The notes under the pieces: generated by a model
Seen by the model: the letters and a program-made list of their open reading frames with translations, nothing else
What the model was told of the DNA's origin: nothing
Database searches by the model: none
Made by a program: the position numbers and the translations under genes
NCBI GenBank assembly: GCA_018882735.1
Contig: VERH01000001.1
Span: 17,584 to 81,583 of the forward strand
DNA: 64,000 bases
DNA from: Candidatus Nanopelagicaceae bacterium
GTDB taxonomy: Bacteria > Actinomycetota > Actinomycetes > Nanopelagicales > Nanopelagicaceae
Direction of reading: 5' to 3'
Shown here: positions 20,252 through 29,539 of the stretch, piece by piece
How the letters are laid out: every line of letters starts with the position of its first letter
Position numbering within the stretch: the first letter of the stretch is position 1

Positions 20252-21672
20252 TTCGATCCCTCTTTCTTCTCAGCCGCCTGCGCGGATTTCGTACCTTTAC
20301 GTTTCTTCAAAACCCAGCCAAGAATATTGACTTGACGTGCCCTTCCAATACCAAGCGCGCCCGCCGGTACATCTTCATCAATTACCGAGCCGGCCGCCGT
20401 GTAAGCGCCATCCCCAATAGTCACAGGCGCAATCAACATGGAATCACTTCCGATTCTTACGTGATCGCCGACCTTGGTCTCATGCTTTTCAACCCCATCG
20501 TAATTTACAAAAATGGTGGCGGCTCCAATATTTGATTCGCGCCCAATCTTGGCATCCCCTACGTAGGAAAGATGTGGGACTTTAGAACCCTCCCCAACAA
20601 GAGCATTCTTAATCTCAACAAATGAGCCAACTTTTACCTCATTGGCAAGAACAGTTCCACCGCGTAGATGTGAGTAAGGGCCAACGCTCGCCCGCTCTCC
20701 GATCTTGCTAGCTTCGCAATGCGATTCAAATACTCTAGCTCCAGCGCCAACTTCAGTATCAATCAAAGTGCTTCGAGGACCAATCACTGCGCCGGTTGCA
20801 ACCTTTGAATTACCCCGAATCGCAACCCCAGGTTCGATTCGAACATCACTTTCTATTTCCACATCTAAATCAATCCAAACCGAGGAGGGATCAGTAATCG
20901 ACACTCCGCTTTGCATTAGCGAATCATTTATCCGATCGCGCATCAGCGAGGCAACATCAGCGAGTTGAGCGCGATCATTGATTCCGAGGATCTCAAAGAA
21001 ATTAGAAGCTAAATAAGTCGATACTTTCTTGCCTTCGCCCTTAAGGATTGAAATCACATCAGTTAAGTACTCTTCCCCTTGAGAGTTGGATTTTGAGAGT
21101 TTGGTGAGAGCGGCCATTAAAGACCCTAAATCAAATACATAAACCCCAGAATTAATCTCACTTATCTCACGAATCGCTTCGCTCGCATCCCGCTCCTCAA
21201 CAATTGACTCAAGCTCGCCCGCTTTGTCGTAGACAATCCGGCCGTATCCGAAAGGATCTGGGAGTTCGGTAGTTAGCACCGTTGCTGCTGCGCCACTAGC
21301 CTCATGTGCTTTTACTAATTCGCTAAGAGTCGTGCCGGTAAGTAGCGGAGTATCTCCGGCACAAATTAGAACTTGGCCAGACTTTGCGGCTCCTTCAAGA
21401 GCAAGCTTTGTGGCATGCCCAGTTCCACCGCGAACTTCTTGGTAGATGCTCTTTGCAGATGGAGCGATTGAAGCCAGCTCCTTTATTACTTCATCTTTTC
21501 CGGAGCCGACAACTACGCGAACTTCCTTAGATTCTAATTTTGTGACTGCGCCGAGAACGTGCGCAAGAATTGAACGACCAGCAATTTGATGGAGAACTTT
21601 AGGGGTGCTTGATTTCATCCGAGTTCCCTCGCCAGCGGCGAGGACGATCACTAGATCGAGCCGGCTCAACAC
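20248..21672 (-). CDS. glmU: Bifunctional GlmU: N-acetylglucosamine-1-P uridyltransferase and glucosamine-1-P acetyltransferase
   Basis: A 474-residue two-domain enzyme that makes UDP-GlcNAc for peptidoglycan. The uridyltransferase half opens with VLAAGEGTRMKSSTPKVLH and contains CAGDTPLLT. The acetyltransferase half is a left-handed beta-helix of hexapeptide repeats (about residues 255-445) with the catalytic region VGPYSHLRGGTVL and HLSYVGDAKIGRESNIGAAT. Start is GTG 21672 with AAAGGTGG upstream. The C-terminal tail is lysine-rich. Downstream of tRNA-Gln and overlapping prs. Confidence 0.98.
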   Translation of the reverse strand: MLSRLDLVIVLAAGEGTRMKSSTPKVLHQIAGRSILAHVLGAVTKLESKEVRVVVGSGKDEVIKELASIAPSAKSIYQEVRGGTGHATKLALEGAAKSGQVLICAGDTPLLTGTTLSELVKAHEASGAAATVLTTELPDPFGYGRIVYDKAGELESIVEERDASEAIREISEINSGVYVFDLGSLMAALTKLSKSNSQGEEYLTDVISILKGEGKKVSTYLASNFFEILGINDRAQLADVASLMRDRINDSLMQSGVSITDPSSVWIDLDVEIESDVRIEPGVAIRGNSKVATGAVIGPRSTLIDTEVGAGARVFESHCEASKIGERASVGPYSHLRGGTVLANEVKVGSFVEIKNALVGEGSKVPHLSYVGDAKIGRESNIGAATIFVNYDGVEKHETKVGDHVRIGSDSMLIAPVTIGDGAYTAAGSVIDEDVPAGALGIGRARQVNILGWVLKKRKGTKSAQAAEKKEGSK

Positions 21673-21714
21673 CCCACCTTTCGTGATGGACTCAATTCTA
21701 TTCGGTCAATTAAG

Positions 21715-21789
21715 TGGCTCCTCCACCAGGTATCGATCCTGGACCCTGGGCTTCAAAGGCCCATGTGCTAGCCACTACACAATGGAGGA
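21715..21789 (-). tRNA. tRNA-Gln (anticodon UUG)
   Basis: Minus strand. Acceptor stem TCCTCCA/TGGAGGA, anticodon stem TGGGC/GCCCA with loop CTTTGAA (anticodon TTG), T-arm CCAGG-ATCGATA-CCTGG, discriminator G and encoded CCA (21715-21717). It lies in the 136-base gap between ispE and glmU, on the same strand, and could be processed from their transcript. Confidence 0.95.
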
Positions 21790-21808
21790 ACCTGAATTCT
21801 ATTGGGTT

Positions 21809-22717
21809 TCAGGTATTGCTAATGACGCGAGCGCCTGGAACCGGGCCAGCTACGCGAATTACATTACCCACCACTCCGCTAGAAGTGAGGGCGACAACGA
21901 GATCTAACGCATGATCTTCACTCTCGGCAAGGAATGCGACGGTCGGGCCAGAACCAGAGACGATTCCACCAAGCGCGCCATAATCAATTCCAACATCGAG
22001 TATTAATCGAAGCGCTGGCTTTAACGAACATGCCGCTGCTTGCAGATCATTACTTAGCGCTTTCCCAAGCGCTTTCGCATCTCCATGAGTAAGTGCCTGA
22101 AGAAGTGAGTCACTCACATGTGGTTTTGAAATATCTAATCCTTCCCGCAATCGATCACACTCTTTGTAAACGGCCGGTGTTGAAAGTCCTGTGGTTGAGA
22201 GAGCTAAGACCCAGTTATACGAACCACGGGAAAGAACTGGAGTGACTTGATCGCCTCTTCCAGTTCCAATCGCGGTACCGCCTGAAATCGTAAATGGCAC
22301 ATCGGCTCCGATCTCACTTCCAATCCGCTCCATCTCATCGCGTTTTAAGCCAAGGGAGAAGAGTGAATCAATCCCAACAATTGTGGCGCCGGCATTTGCG
22401 CTCCCTCCTGCCATTCCGCCAGCAATTGGAATCTCTTTCTTGATCTTGATCAATAATCCACTTCCAATATCAAATTTCTTACACATTAACTCCGCTGCCT
22501 TGTAGGCAAGATTCTCGCTATTAAGTGGGAAAGTTGATTTTCCAATCGCGGCAATCTCAATTCCATCAGTATCAGTCTCTGAAATATTTAGTTCATCAAA
22601 GAGAGAGACTGATTGAAAGACGGTTGCTAATTCATGATAGCCATCGCGTTGCAGCGGTCCGACCGAAAGTTGGAGGTTGATCTTGCCCGGAACCCGGACA
22701 GATACCTGATTGGTCAT
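21809..22717 (-). CDS. ispE: 4-diphosphocytidyl-2-C-methyl-D-erythritol kinase
   Basis: A 302-residue GHMP kinase of the MEP isoprenoid pathway. RVPGKINLQLSVGPLQRDGYHEL is the N-terminal substrate motif, PIAGGMAGGSANAGATI the ATP-binding glycine-rich motif, and GIVSGSGPTVAFLA the C-terminal GHMP motif. ATG 22717 has no Shine-Dalgarno; TACGCT ends six bases before it. The preceding gene is rsmA, the order seen in mycobacteria (ksgA-ispE). Confidence 0.97.
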   Translation of the reverse strand: MTNQVSVRVPGKINLQLSVGPLQRDGYHELATVFQSVSLFDELNISETDTDGIEIAAIGKSTFPLNSENLAYKAAELMCKKFDIGSGLLIKIKKEIPIAGGMAGGSANAGATIVGIDSLFSLGLKRDEMERIGSEIGADVPFTISGGTAIGTGRGDQVTPVLSRGSYNWVLALSTTGLSTPAVYKECDRLREGLDISKPHVSDSLLQALTHGDAKALGKALSNDLQAAACSLKPALRLILDVGIDYGALGGIVSGSGPTVAFLAESEDHALDLVVALTSSGVVGNVIRVAGPVPGARVISNT

Positions 22718-22723
22718 GCCTTG

Positions 22724-22729
22724 AGCGTA
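22724..22729 (-). promoter_or_regulatory. -10 hexamer for leaderless ispE mRNA
   Basis: TACGCT on the minus strand ends six bases before ATG 22717, overlapping the end of rsmA by zero bases. It predicts transcription starting at the A of the start codon. Confidence 0.5.
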
Positions 22730-23572
22730 TTACTTACTTGCGAGCCACGCTTTCGCAAGTCTGGCGAATTGGGAGACATCTAAAGACTCGCCACGCGAAG
22801 TGGGGTCGATACCGGCCTCTAATAGGAGTGACTCCGCCTTACTTGATGAACCCATGAGATCACTTAGGGCCGAGCGGAGCATCTTTCTTCGCTTGCCGAA
22901 TGCGCTATCAATCAATTTGAAGGTTGCTTTCCGAAGAGTTTCATCTCCGATTGGAGTATGGCGATGGAAGGAAACTAACGCTGAATCAACATTTGGCATT
23001 GGCCAGAACACATTTCGCGAGACTTCATCGCTTAACTCAACATCGCACCACCAAGCAGCTTTAGCGCTTGGCACTCCATAACTCTTTGAGCCGGGCTTGG
23101 CGGCTAACCGATCGGCTACTTCATATTGCACCATCACTAAACCTGACTGGATTGATGGAAAGAGCTCTAAGAAATGAAGTAGGACTGGAACAGATACGTT
23201 GTAGGGAAGATTCGCTACCAACTTATCGGGAGGAAAATGTAATTCCTTTACGGCAAGTGCGTCGGAATTAATAATCTCAATTTCACCACCACCGTGATCT
23301 TTCACAGTTTCGGCTAACCGCCCAGCAAGTCTGGGATCAATCTCAATTACGCTCACCTTTGAAGTTGCTTGCAATATTGCCAAAGTTAGCGAGCCAAGCC
23401 CGGGGCCAATCTCAAGAACTCGCTCCCCATCTCTCACATCTGCGATTCGCACAATCTTCTTACAGGTATTTGCATCCACCACAAAGTTCTGGCCCAAAGA
23501 TTTAGTCGGACGAAGCTCTAACTCATCTGCAAGCAACCTAACTTCGCTTGCTCCTAATAAAGTGATGGTCAT
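22730..23572 (-). CDS. rsmA: 16S rRNA (adenine1518/1519-N6) dimethyltransferase RsmA (KsgA)
   Basis: A 280-residue SAM-dependent methyltransferase acting on 16S rRNA helix 45 late in 30S assembly. Motifs: KSLGQNFVVDANTCKKI, SAM loop VLEIGPGLGSLTLAIL, acidic VIEIDPRLAGRL, and the catalytic NLPYNVSVP. The C-terminal helical domain includes AFGKRRKMLRSAL. ATG 23572 overlaps the tatD stop (ATGA). Confidence 0.97.
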   Translation of the reverse strand: MTITLLGASEVRLLADELELRPTKSLGQNFVVDANTCKKIVRIADVRDGERVLEIGPGLGSLTLAILQATSKVSVIEIDPRLAGRLAETVKDHGGGEIEIINSDALAVKELHFPPDKLVANLPYNVSVPVLLHFLELFPSIQSGLVMVQYEVADRLAAKPGSKSYGVPSAKAAWWCDVELSDEVSRNVFWPMPNVDSALVSFHRHTPIGDETLRKATFKLIDSAFGKRRKMLRSALSDLMGSSSKAESLLLEAGIDPTSRGESLDVSQFARLAKAWLASK

Positions 23573-24426
23573 GATTTGAAGGAGCCGAAGATTCGCTCAG
23601 CATTTGCACTTATGGCATTGGCCAAAACAGTTAGCTCTTCCCCGCGTTCTTGGGCCATCACGCGCAGCGTGTTAGGTATTTGCGCCGGTGTATTAAGCGC
23701 ACCGCGATGTGGCATCGGCGCTAAGAAAGGTGAATCCGTTTCAACCAAGAGCAGCTCAAGTGGAACTAACTTCAATGCCTCCCGAAGATGCGGCGCATTT
23801 TTGAATGTCACCGTCCCAGCAAATGAAAGGTAGTAGCCCTTCTCGACACACTCGCGCGCCATCTGTGCATCACCGGAGTAGCAATGAAAGATCGTATTTT
23901 CTGGAGCTCCGACTTCAGTCAAAGTATCAAGAACTGCGCGGTGGGCATCACGATCATGAATCACTAGCGCTTTCTTCAGCTTCTTGGCAATTTCGATATG
24001 GCGGATGAAGGAATAGCGCTGCCGCTCGCGAAGGCTCTCTTCGGTTCGGAAAAAGTCCAAGCCAGTCTCACCGATAGCGCGAACTTTTGGATGGCTAGCA
24101 AGTTCTTCTATTCGCTTTAAATCACTCTCAAGATCAGCAACTACCGGAGCTTCATTTGGATGCAGCGCAACGGCTGCTAAGACTCCATCCCAACTTTCTG
24201 CAAGGCGCACCGACCACTCAGATTGTTCGGCCGAGTAACCAACTTGCACGACTCGATCTATGCCAACTGATTTTGCATCTTCCAGAACTTTTCCAATGTC
24301 TTCATGATCCGGATCAGTATTGGTAACAATCTCTAAGTGGGCATGGGTATCAACGCATGTAGTTGGAAGTGGTTCCGGTAGTGGGGCGGGCTGGCGATCA
24401 AGATCGCGATTATGACGATCAGCCAT
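23569..24426 (-). CDS. tatD: TatD-family metal-dependent hydrolase
   Basis: A 285-residue TIM-barrel hydrolase, probably a 3'-5' DNA exonuclease as in other TatD proteins. Metal ligands: CVDTHAHLEIV, IGETGLDFF, VIHDRDAHRAV, IFHCYSGDA, LVETDSPFLAP. It follows metG with a three-base gap and overlaps rsmA, the normal metG-tatD-rsmA order. It has an extra N-terminal stretch of about 25 hydrophilic, proline-rich residues before the barrel. Confidence 0.96.
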   Translation of the reverse strand: MADRHNRDLDRQPAPLPEPLPTTCVDTHAHLEIVTNTDPDHEDIGKVLEDAKSVGIDRVVQVGYSAEQSEWSVRLAESWDGVLAAVALHPNEAPVVADLESDLKRIEELASHPKVRAIGETGLDFFRTEESLRERQRYSFIRHIEIAKKLKKALVIHDRDAHRAVLDTLTEVGAPENTIFHCYSGDAQMARECVEKGYYLSFAGTVTFKNAPHLREALKLVPLELLLVETDSPFLAPMPHRGALNTPAQIPNTLRVMAQERGEELTVLANAISANAERIFGSFKS

Positions 24427-24429
24427 TAA

Positions 24430-25998
24430 TTAGATTTCTTGCTTTTCTTCTAGCCGAGGAAAGAGGATCTCGCCCTTGCTTATCTTCGTACCTGGATGAA
24501 GTTGGGCCCATTTCGCTACCTCAGAAATCTTTTGTTCTCCTAACGCCCCAAGAGTCTTATCTGCGCCGAGATAACCCCATAACTTCTTGGTGGAGATTGG
24601 CATTATCGGATGGAGCAAAATGGCAAGCGCACGTAGCGATTCAGCAGTGTTGTAAAGAATTGCATCTAGTTCCGCCTTACGAGTTGGATCCTTTGCTACT
24701 ACCCAAGGTTCTTTAATTGTCACGTAACCATTAACTTCTTTACAGAAATCCATGATGGCATTTATGCCACCTTGAAAATCTAATTTACAGATAGCATTGT
24801 CTGCCTGACTTACAGTCTTCGATAGTGAACTAGCCAAATCACTTGATTCAGCACGTGCAGGAAGTACCCCGTCACAGTATTTCTCAATCATCGCGGTTAA
24901 GCGCGAGGCTAGATTTCCAAAATCATTTGCTAGCTCACTTGTGTATCGAGCGCTCATATCCTCCCAAGAGAATGAACCATCGCTTCCAAAAGGTATAGCC
25001 CGCATGAAGTAGTAACGGAACGCATCCACGCCAAAATGTGAAGTTATATCCGAAGGCGCAATTCCGGTTAGCTTGCTCTTGCTCATCTTCTCGCCGCCAA
25101 CAAGTAGCCAGCCATGTGCAAAGACTTTTTTCGGAACGGGAATTCCAGCCGCCATCAACATGGCCGGCCAGATAACGGCGTGAAAGCGCAAGATGTCTTT
25201 ACCTACTAGATGCACATCAGCAGGCCAGGTCTTTGCAAACATCTTTCCACCTTCACTATCGGACGGATCTGTTAGTCCAACAGCGGTTGCGTAATTTAGA
25301 AGCGCATCGAACCAGACATAAACAACCTGTTTGGTATCCCAAGGAACTTTAATTCCCCAATCAAATGTGGAACGTGAAATCGAAAGATCTGAGACTCCAC
25401 CTTCTAAAAAGGCAACTACTTCATTGCGAGCGCTATCAGGTTGACAGGCATCAGGATTGCTCTTGTAATGATCAAGGAGTGGTTTAACGAAGGCTGATAA
25501 CTTGAAGAACCAATTCGTCTCTTTGACCATTTCAACTGGCTTCGAGTGAATCTTGCACTTACCTTCATCGAGGTCGCCAGGAAGTTTGAACTCCTCACAA
25601 CCAACACAGTACGGACCTTCATAATTACCTTCGTAGATAAAGCCTTTCTCCATCAAGCCGGTTAAGAATTTCTGTACCCGCTCGGTATGACGAGACTCCG
25701 TGGTTCGGATGAAATCATCATTAGCAATCTCTAGATCTCGCCAAACCGGCTTCCATGCGCTCTCTACTAATCGATCACACCATTCTTGCGGTGGAGTGTT
25801 ATTCGCTTCGGCAGTTCGCATTACTTTCTGGCCGTGCTCATCAGTACCAGTCAAATACCAGACTGATTCACCTTTCTGGCGATGCCAACGAGTAAGAAAA
25901 TCTCCCGCAACTGTTGTGTAGGCATGGCCAATGTGAGGCGCATCGTTGACGTAATAGATAGGCGTCGTCAGATAGAAAGTTTTTTCTGGCGCAGGCAT
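24430..25998 (-). CDS. metG: Methionyl-tRNA synthetase
   Basis: A 522-residue class I synthetase charging tRNA-Met. The nucleotide-binding motif is PIYYVNDAPHIGHAYT (HIGH), and the second is EKMSKSKLTG (KMSKS). The connective insert has a cysteine knuckle YCVGCEEFK...CKIH. There is no C-terminal tRNA-binding (Arc1p-like) domain, so it is the short form. ATG 25998 has no Shine-Dalgarno but TAGACT ends six bases before it. It probably leads the metG-tatD-rsmA-ispE unit. Confidence 0.97.
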   Translation of the reverse strand: MPAPEKTFYLTTPIYYVNDAPHIGHAYTTVAGDFLTRWHRQKGESVWYLTGTDEHGQKVMRTAEANNTPPQEWCDRLVESAWKPVWRDLEIANDDFIRTTESRHTERVQKFLTGLMEKGFIYEGNYEGPYCVGCEEFKLPGDLDEGKCKIHSKPVEMVKETNWFFKLSAFVKPLLDHYKSNPDACQPDSARNEVVAFLEGGVSDLSISRSTFDWGIKVPWDTKQVVYVWFDALLNYATAVGLTDPSDSEGGKMFAKTWPADVHLVGKDILRFHAVIWPAMLMAAGIPVPKKVFAHGWLLVGGEKMSKSKLTGIAPSDITSHFGVDAFRYYFMRAIPFGSDGSFSWEDMSARYTSELANDFGNLASRLTAMIEKYCDGVLPARAESSDLASSLSKTVSQADNAICKLDFQGGINAIMDFCKEVNGYVTIKEPWVVAKDPTRKAELDAILYNTAESLRALAILLHPIMPISTKKLWGYLGADKTLGALGEQKISEVAKWAQLHPGTKISKGEILFPRLEEKQEI

Positions 25999-26004
25999 GA
26001 GAAA

Positions 26005-26010
26005 AGTCTA
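26005..26010 (-). promoter_or_regulatory. -10 hexamer for leaderless metG mRNA
   Basis: TAGACT on the minus strand ends six bases before ATG 25998 and begins one base after the rsmI TAG stop. Confidence 0.5.
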
Positions 26011-26011
26011 T

Positions 26012-26845
26012 CTACTTATGCGTGACCATGATGTCGAAGACGGTCCGCTTCGGTATCGATAATTCTTTAGCGACCGTTGTAATCGCTTCCTTTCGCGAGA
26101 TTCCAGCGCTCTCATACCGTTTCACCAAATCTGCAATATCAGTTTCGCTATAGCTCACATCTTGCGGATTAAATCCGGAGATTACGATTGTGAACTCTCC
26201 CAGCATCTCTTTTGATTGTGACCATTCAAATAGCTCTTGTAAAGTGCCTCTCACAACTTCTTCATAGGTCTTTGTCATCTCTCTGCAAATAGCACCACGC
26301 CGCTCTGGTCCAAAGAACTTCAAAGCCGACTCTAGGAATGAGTTAACTCGATGTGGCGCTTCAAAGAAGATGAGCGTTCTCACTTCTTGAGCGAGTTCCT
26401 CAAAGGCGCGATCCCGAGCAACATCGGTACGTGGTGGAAATCCTTCGAAGGCAAAACGATCTGATGGAAGCCCAGAAAGTATTAACGCAGTTGTTACCGC
26501 GCTTGCGCCCGGCAGTACCTGAATTGGAAAGTTCTTTTCTAACGCCAAAGCGATTGCGCGATATCCGGGATCGCTTACTCCGGGCATACCTGAGTCGGTA
26601 ATCAAGAGAACTTGATCATGTTCGTTCAAAGCTCGCTCGAGTTCAATCAAACGCTCCCTCTCATTTCCCTCAAAGAATGAGATGACCTTGGCTTTACTCA
26701 CAATGCCAAGATCGCTACAGAGCCGGGCAAACTTTCGAGAATCTTCTGCAGCTACAAAAGTAGAAGACTCAATCGCCTCCTTTAGGCGCATGGTCGCATC
26801 GCCATGATTTCCAATTGGAGCAGCTGCGACAATCAGAGTTCCCAT
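26012..26845 (-). CDS. rsmI: 16S rRNA (cytidine1402-2'-O)-methyltransferase RsmI
   Basis: A 277-residue tetrapyrrole-methylase-fold enzyme modifying C1402 of 16S rRNA. Motifs: LIVAAAPIGNHGDATMR (variant of the usual ATPIGN), AAEDSRKFARL, ITDSGMPGVSDPGYR, PGASAVTTALILSGLPSDRFAFEGFPPR, IFFEAPHRV. The start ATG 26845 is 33 bases from the divergent PMT start. The C-terminal helical part (KRYESAGISRKEAI) is the family tail. Confidence 0.95.
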   Translation of the reverse strand: MGTLIVAAAPIGNHGDATMRLKEAIESSTFVAAEDSRKFARLCSDLGIVSKAKVISFFEGNERERLIELERALNEHDQVLLITDSGMPGVSDPGYRAIALALEKNFPIQVLPGASAVTTALILSGLPSDRFAFEGFPPRTDVARDRAFEELAQEVRTLIFFEAPHRVNSFLESALKFFGPERRGAICREMTKTYEEVVRGTLQELFEWSQSKEMLGEFTIVISGFNPQDVSYSETDIADLVKRYESAGISRKEAITTVAKELSIPKRTVFDIMVTHK

Positions 26846-26864
26846 ACAGCAATTCTCGCATCAG

Positions 26865-26870
26865 TATCCT
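26865..26870 (+). promoter_or_regulatory. -10 hexamer for leaderless PMT mRNA
   Basis: TATCCT ends seven bases before ATG 26878. It decides the start: the same frame is open 63 bases further upstream into rsmI, but that extension has no start signal. Confidence 0.5.
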
Positions 26871-26877
26871 TCTACTT

Positions 26878-28107
26878 ATGCCTCGCCCATCCACTCGCTT
26901 GATATTGGGCTTCATGCTTCTCGTGACGGCGCTGATTCGATTCTGGAATCTAGGAACCCCTGACAAATTGGTATTCGACGAGGTGTATTACGTAGATGGC
27001 GCGAAGGATTACTTAAGCGGTGGCGTTGAAATAACTAATGGCGCTGCAGAATTCATAGTTCATCCCCCCGTAGGTAAGTGGTTGATTGCGCTCGGAATTC
27101 AGATACTTGGAGATAACCCGGCTGGTTGGCGCTTCTCGGCCGCTTTATTCGGGACGCTCTCCATTCTCTTGCTCTACTTTGTTGCGCTGCGGCTCTTTAA
27201 CTCAGAATTCCTAGCACTTGTCTCCGCGGGTTTGATGAGTATCGATGGATTACATGTAGTGATGTCGCGGACTGCGCTACTTGATATCTTCTTGATGTTC
27301 TTCTTACTTGCCGCCTTCTTAGCGTTACTGCATGAACGACACATAATTGCCGCTCTACTTCTCGGGCTCGCGCTAGGCACAAAGTGGAGCGCGGTCTATT
27401 TTATTGCTGCACTTTTGATCTATCTTGGAGTTACAAATCGAAAGAAAGTTCTTCCATATCTTCCCATCATCCCAATCACCTATCTATTTACTTGGAGTGG
27501 TTGGCTAATCTCAGATAAAGGATGGTCACGGGATTACTCGAACAATCCACTCATTTCTTTATTTCACTATCACCGAGAGATTTTAAATTTCCATACTGGG
27601 CTTACAACCGAACATTCCTACGAGGCAAGTCCTTGGAATTGGTTAGTGCTCGGTAGGCCAACTTCATTCTTCTATGAGTCACCAAAGAGTTGTGGCGCCG
27701 AGAATTGTTCCCAAGAAATTCTTGCCATGGGTACTCCGATAATCTGGTGGTTTGGATTAATTGCACTCTTCATAACTATCGGTTACTTCATCACGAGAAG
27801 AGAGCGAGCCGCTGGTTTAATTCTTATCGCTCTTCTCTCGAATTATCTTCCTTGGCTTCTCTTCCCGGAGCGCACTACCTTCTACTTCTACGCAATCTCA
27901 TTTCTTCCCTTCTTAATTCTCGCTATCACCTACTCAATAAAGCTCTATCTAGAAGATGAAGCGAAGCAAACAAAGCGGCTGCAGAACATTTATGCCGCGT
28001 TGGGCCTAACAGCCCTGATTTTCGCCTACTTTGCCCCGGTCTATCTCGGGATAGTTCTTACCTATGATGATTGGTATTCGAGAATGTGGTTACCCAGTTG
28101 GATATAG
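26878..28107 (+). CDS. Polyprenol-phosphate-mannose: protein mannosyltransferase (PMT family)
   Basis: About 409 residues with some ten transmembrane helices; a GT-C glycosyltransferase that moves mannose from a lipid carrier to exported proteins. The catalytic acidic motif is FDEVYYVDGAKDYLSGG in the first outer loop, followed by VHPPVGKWLIALGIQ and DGLHVVMSRTALLDIFLMF, the hallmark of actinobacterial Pmt. It is about 100 residues shorter than the mycobacterial Rv1002c as I remember it. It is divergent from rsmI, as in mycobacteria. Target proteins are not identifiable here. Confidence 0.92.
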   Translation: MPRPSTRLILGFMLLVTALIRFWNLGTPDKLVFDEVYYVDGAKDYLSGGVEITNGAAEFIVHPPVGKWLIALGIQILGDNPAGWRFSAALFGTLSILLLYFVALRLFNSEFLALVSAGLMSIDGLHVVMSRTALLDIFLMFFLLAAFLALLHERHIIAALLLGLALGTKWSAVYFIAALLIYLGVTNRKKVLPYLPIIPITYLFTWSGWLISDKGWSRDYSNNPLISLFHYHREILNFHTGLTTEHSYEASPWNWLVLGRPTSFFYESPKSCGAENCSQEILAMGTPIIWWFGLIALFITIGYFITRRERAAGLILIALLSNYLPWLLFPERTTFYFYAISFLPFLILAITYSIKLYLEDEAKQTKRLQNIYAALGLTALIFAYFAPVYLGIVLTYDDWYSRMWLPSWI

Positions 28108-28132
28108 CTTGCTGAATATTGCTAGAAAAGAA

Positions 28133-28915
28133 TTATTCGTTTGCTGCGCGGTTTGTTCTTAACTGTTCATCTACTTCATCGGCAATGTTCTGATCGAAAA
28201 TCTCATCTGAGCTTGGTTTGAGGAACTTCTTCAACTCTTCTTCTTGGGCAGCGCTCCACGCTCCGGGGATTGTTAGATCGATTCTCCGTCGTGGTGCCGC
28301 CTTTGCTGAGTTGGCGTAAGAAGGTGGTGGAACGCTAATCGGATCCCAGGTTTTATTAGCCGCGCCTTTAGGAATGATGGTAATTCCATGAACATCAGAT
28401 TCCGATTTAGCTACTCGCTCAGCAAGCGGCGTCCATTGTTCATCAACCAACTCATCTTTACTTCTTGATACTCGCTTAGATCTTGCAATCAATTCAGCGT
28501 ATTTACTTGTGGCTCTTTCGTTCTTCTTTACTAAATCAGTTGCAGTAGCAATCTCTTCAGCAATTGAACTTACCTGGTGGCGAGCATGCACAACATAAAG
28601 TCCAAGCCCAGAAATCGGAATTGTGATAATAGCTGGTGATAAGAAGCCGACTAAAGCAAATAGAGAAACAATCACCGTTAAGCCAATGATTGAGAAGAAG
28701 AGAATTCTTCTTATAACCATCTGATTCTCTTTCTTGCGGAGTAGTTCGGAAAGGTCTTCAGTTGAGTTACCGGAAGTCTTTCCAACTACTTTCATCGTAG
28801 AGGCGAACTTTTCAATTGATCGTCCAGATACTTCTTCATGATTTGCAATCCAACGTGGGAGGAAATAGGCGATCCACATGCCAACGATGATGATGTAGAT
28901 CAAACCCGAACCCAT
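28133..28915 (-). CDS. glpR: GlpR/SepX-like membrane receptor of the division protein Glp
   Basis: A 260-residue membrane protein. The first helix SGLIYIIIVGMWIAYFLPRW (3-22) and two more (about 70-88 and 92-108) frame a charged cytoplasmic loop. A coiled-coil-like tail holds the family signature TWDPISVPPPSYANSAKAA followed by RRRIDLTIPGAW. This pattern and the rimJ-glp-cyclo-ligase neighbours match GlpR of Corynebacterium and SepX of Streptomyces, which tie a MoeA-like protein and FtsZ to the membrane at septum and pole. The function here is inferred from family and synteny. Confidence 0.82.
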   Translation of the reverse strand: MGSGLIYIIIVGMWIAYFLPRWIANHEEVSGRSIEKFASTMKVVGKTSGNSTEDLSELLRKKENQMVIRRILFFSIIGLTVIVSLFALVGFLSPAIITIPISGLGLYVVHARHQVSSIAEEIATATDLVKKNERATSKYAELIARSKRVSRSKDELVDEQWTPLAERVAKSESDVHGITIIPKGAANKTWDPISVPPPSYANSAKAAPRRRIDLTIPGAWSAAQEEELKKFLKPSSDEIFDQNIADEVDEQLRTNRAANE

Positions 28916-28967
28916 GAAGCCTAACCCTAAAGGGCGGAATTGGACTTTTCGGGTATTTCCCCGAAAT

Positions 28968-29522
28968 CTAAATTCTCGTGTTCTCTTTTACAAAGACAAT
29001 GTGATCTCGCCATCCGCCATCAATATGTAAATAACGTGGGCGTAATCCTTCAAAAACAAATCCAGCTTTTTCTGCTACCCGTTTAGATGCGCCATTTTCT
29101 GGGCGGAGCGCAATCTCAATCCGATGTAATCGCAACTCCTCGAGTCCAAAGCGCGCTACCTCGCGAACCGCTCTAGTTGTAATCCCTTTATTCGCATGCT
29201 CTTTATCTATCCAGTAACCGATATGTGCGCCACGAAATGCGCCGTATGAGACGCCACCTAGGGTTATCTGGCCAATTATTTGGCCATGAAACCAGATTGC
29301 AAATGAATACGAGCGCCCGGCCTTGCCCTCTCTTTTATGAAAATTAACCATCTCCACATAGGTTGGAAGCATTTTCTGTTCCTCCACCAAAGGCGAAGTT
29401 GCTTCCCAAGGCGTTAACCACTCGCGATTTCGTGCCCGGAGATCCAGCCAAGCTCTGCGATCGCGTAGCCGAAGCGGCTGAAGAGTTAACTCACCTTCAC
29501 TTAGGACTATCGGCCAATTCAT
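28968..29522 (-). CDS. rimJ: GNAT acetyltransferase, RimJ-like
   Basis: A 184-residue Gcn5-fold N-acetyltransferase. LTLQPLRLRDRRAWLDLRARNREWL opens the domain, the acetyl-CoA pyrophosphate region is IGYWIDKEHANKGITTRAVREVARF, and IEIALRPENGASKRVAEKAGF is the usual RimJ C-terminal half. RimJ acetylates the N-terminus of ribosomal protein S5 in E. coli; the real substrate here is unknown. Conserved position between glp and glpR suggests a link to that system or simple co-transcription. AAGGG lies upstream of ATG 29522. Confidence 0.9.
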   Translation of the reverse strand: MNWPIVLSEGELTLQPLRLRDRRAWLDLRARNREWLTPWEATSPLVEEQKMLPTYVEMVNFHKREGKAGRSYSFAIWFHGQIIGQITLGGVSYGAFRGAHIGYWIDKEHANKGITTRAVREVARFGLEELRLHRIEIALRPENGASKRVAEKAGFVFEGLRPRYLHIDGGWRDHIVFVKENTRI

Positions 29523-29539
29523 TTATTTCCCTTACCGGC

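Noticed and set aside
28947..28964. Six-base inverted repeat TTCGGG-N6-CCCGAA between rimJ and glpR
   Set aside because: Short, followed by A-rich rather than T-rich sequence on the coding strand, so not a convincing terminator; no other support.
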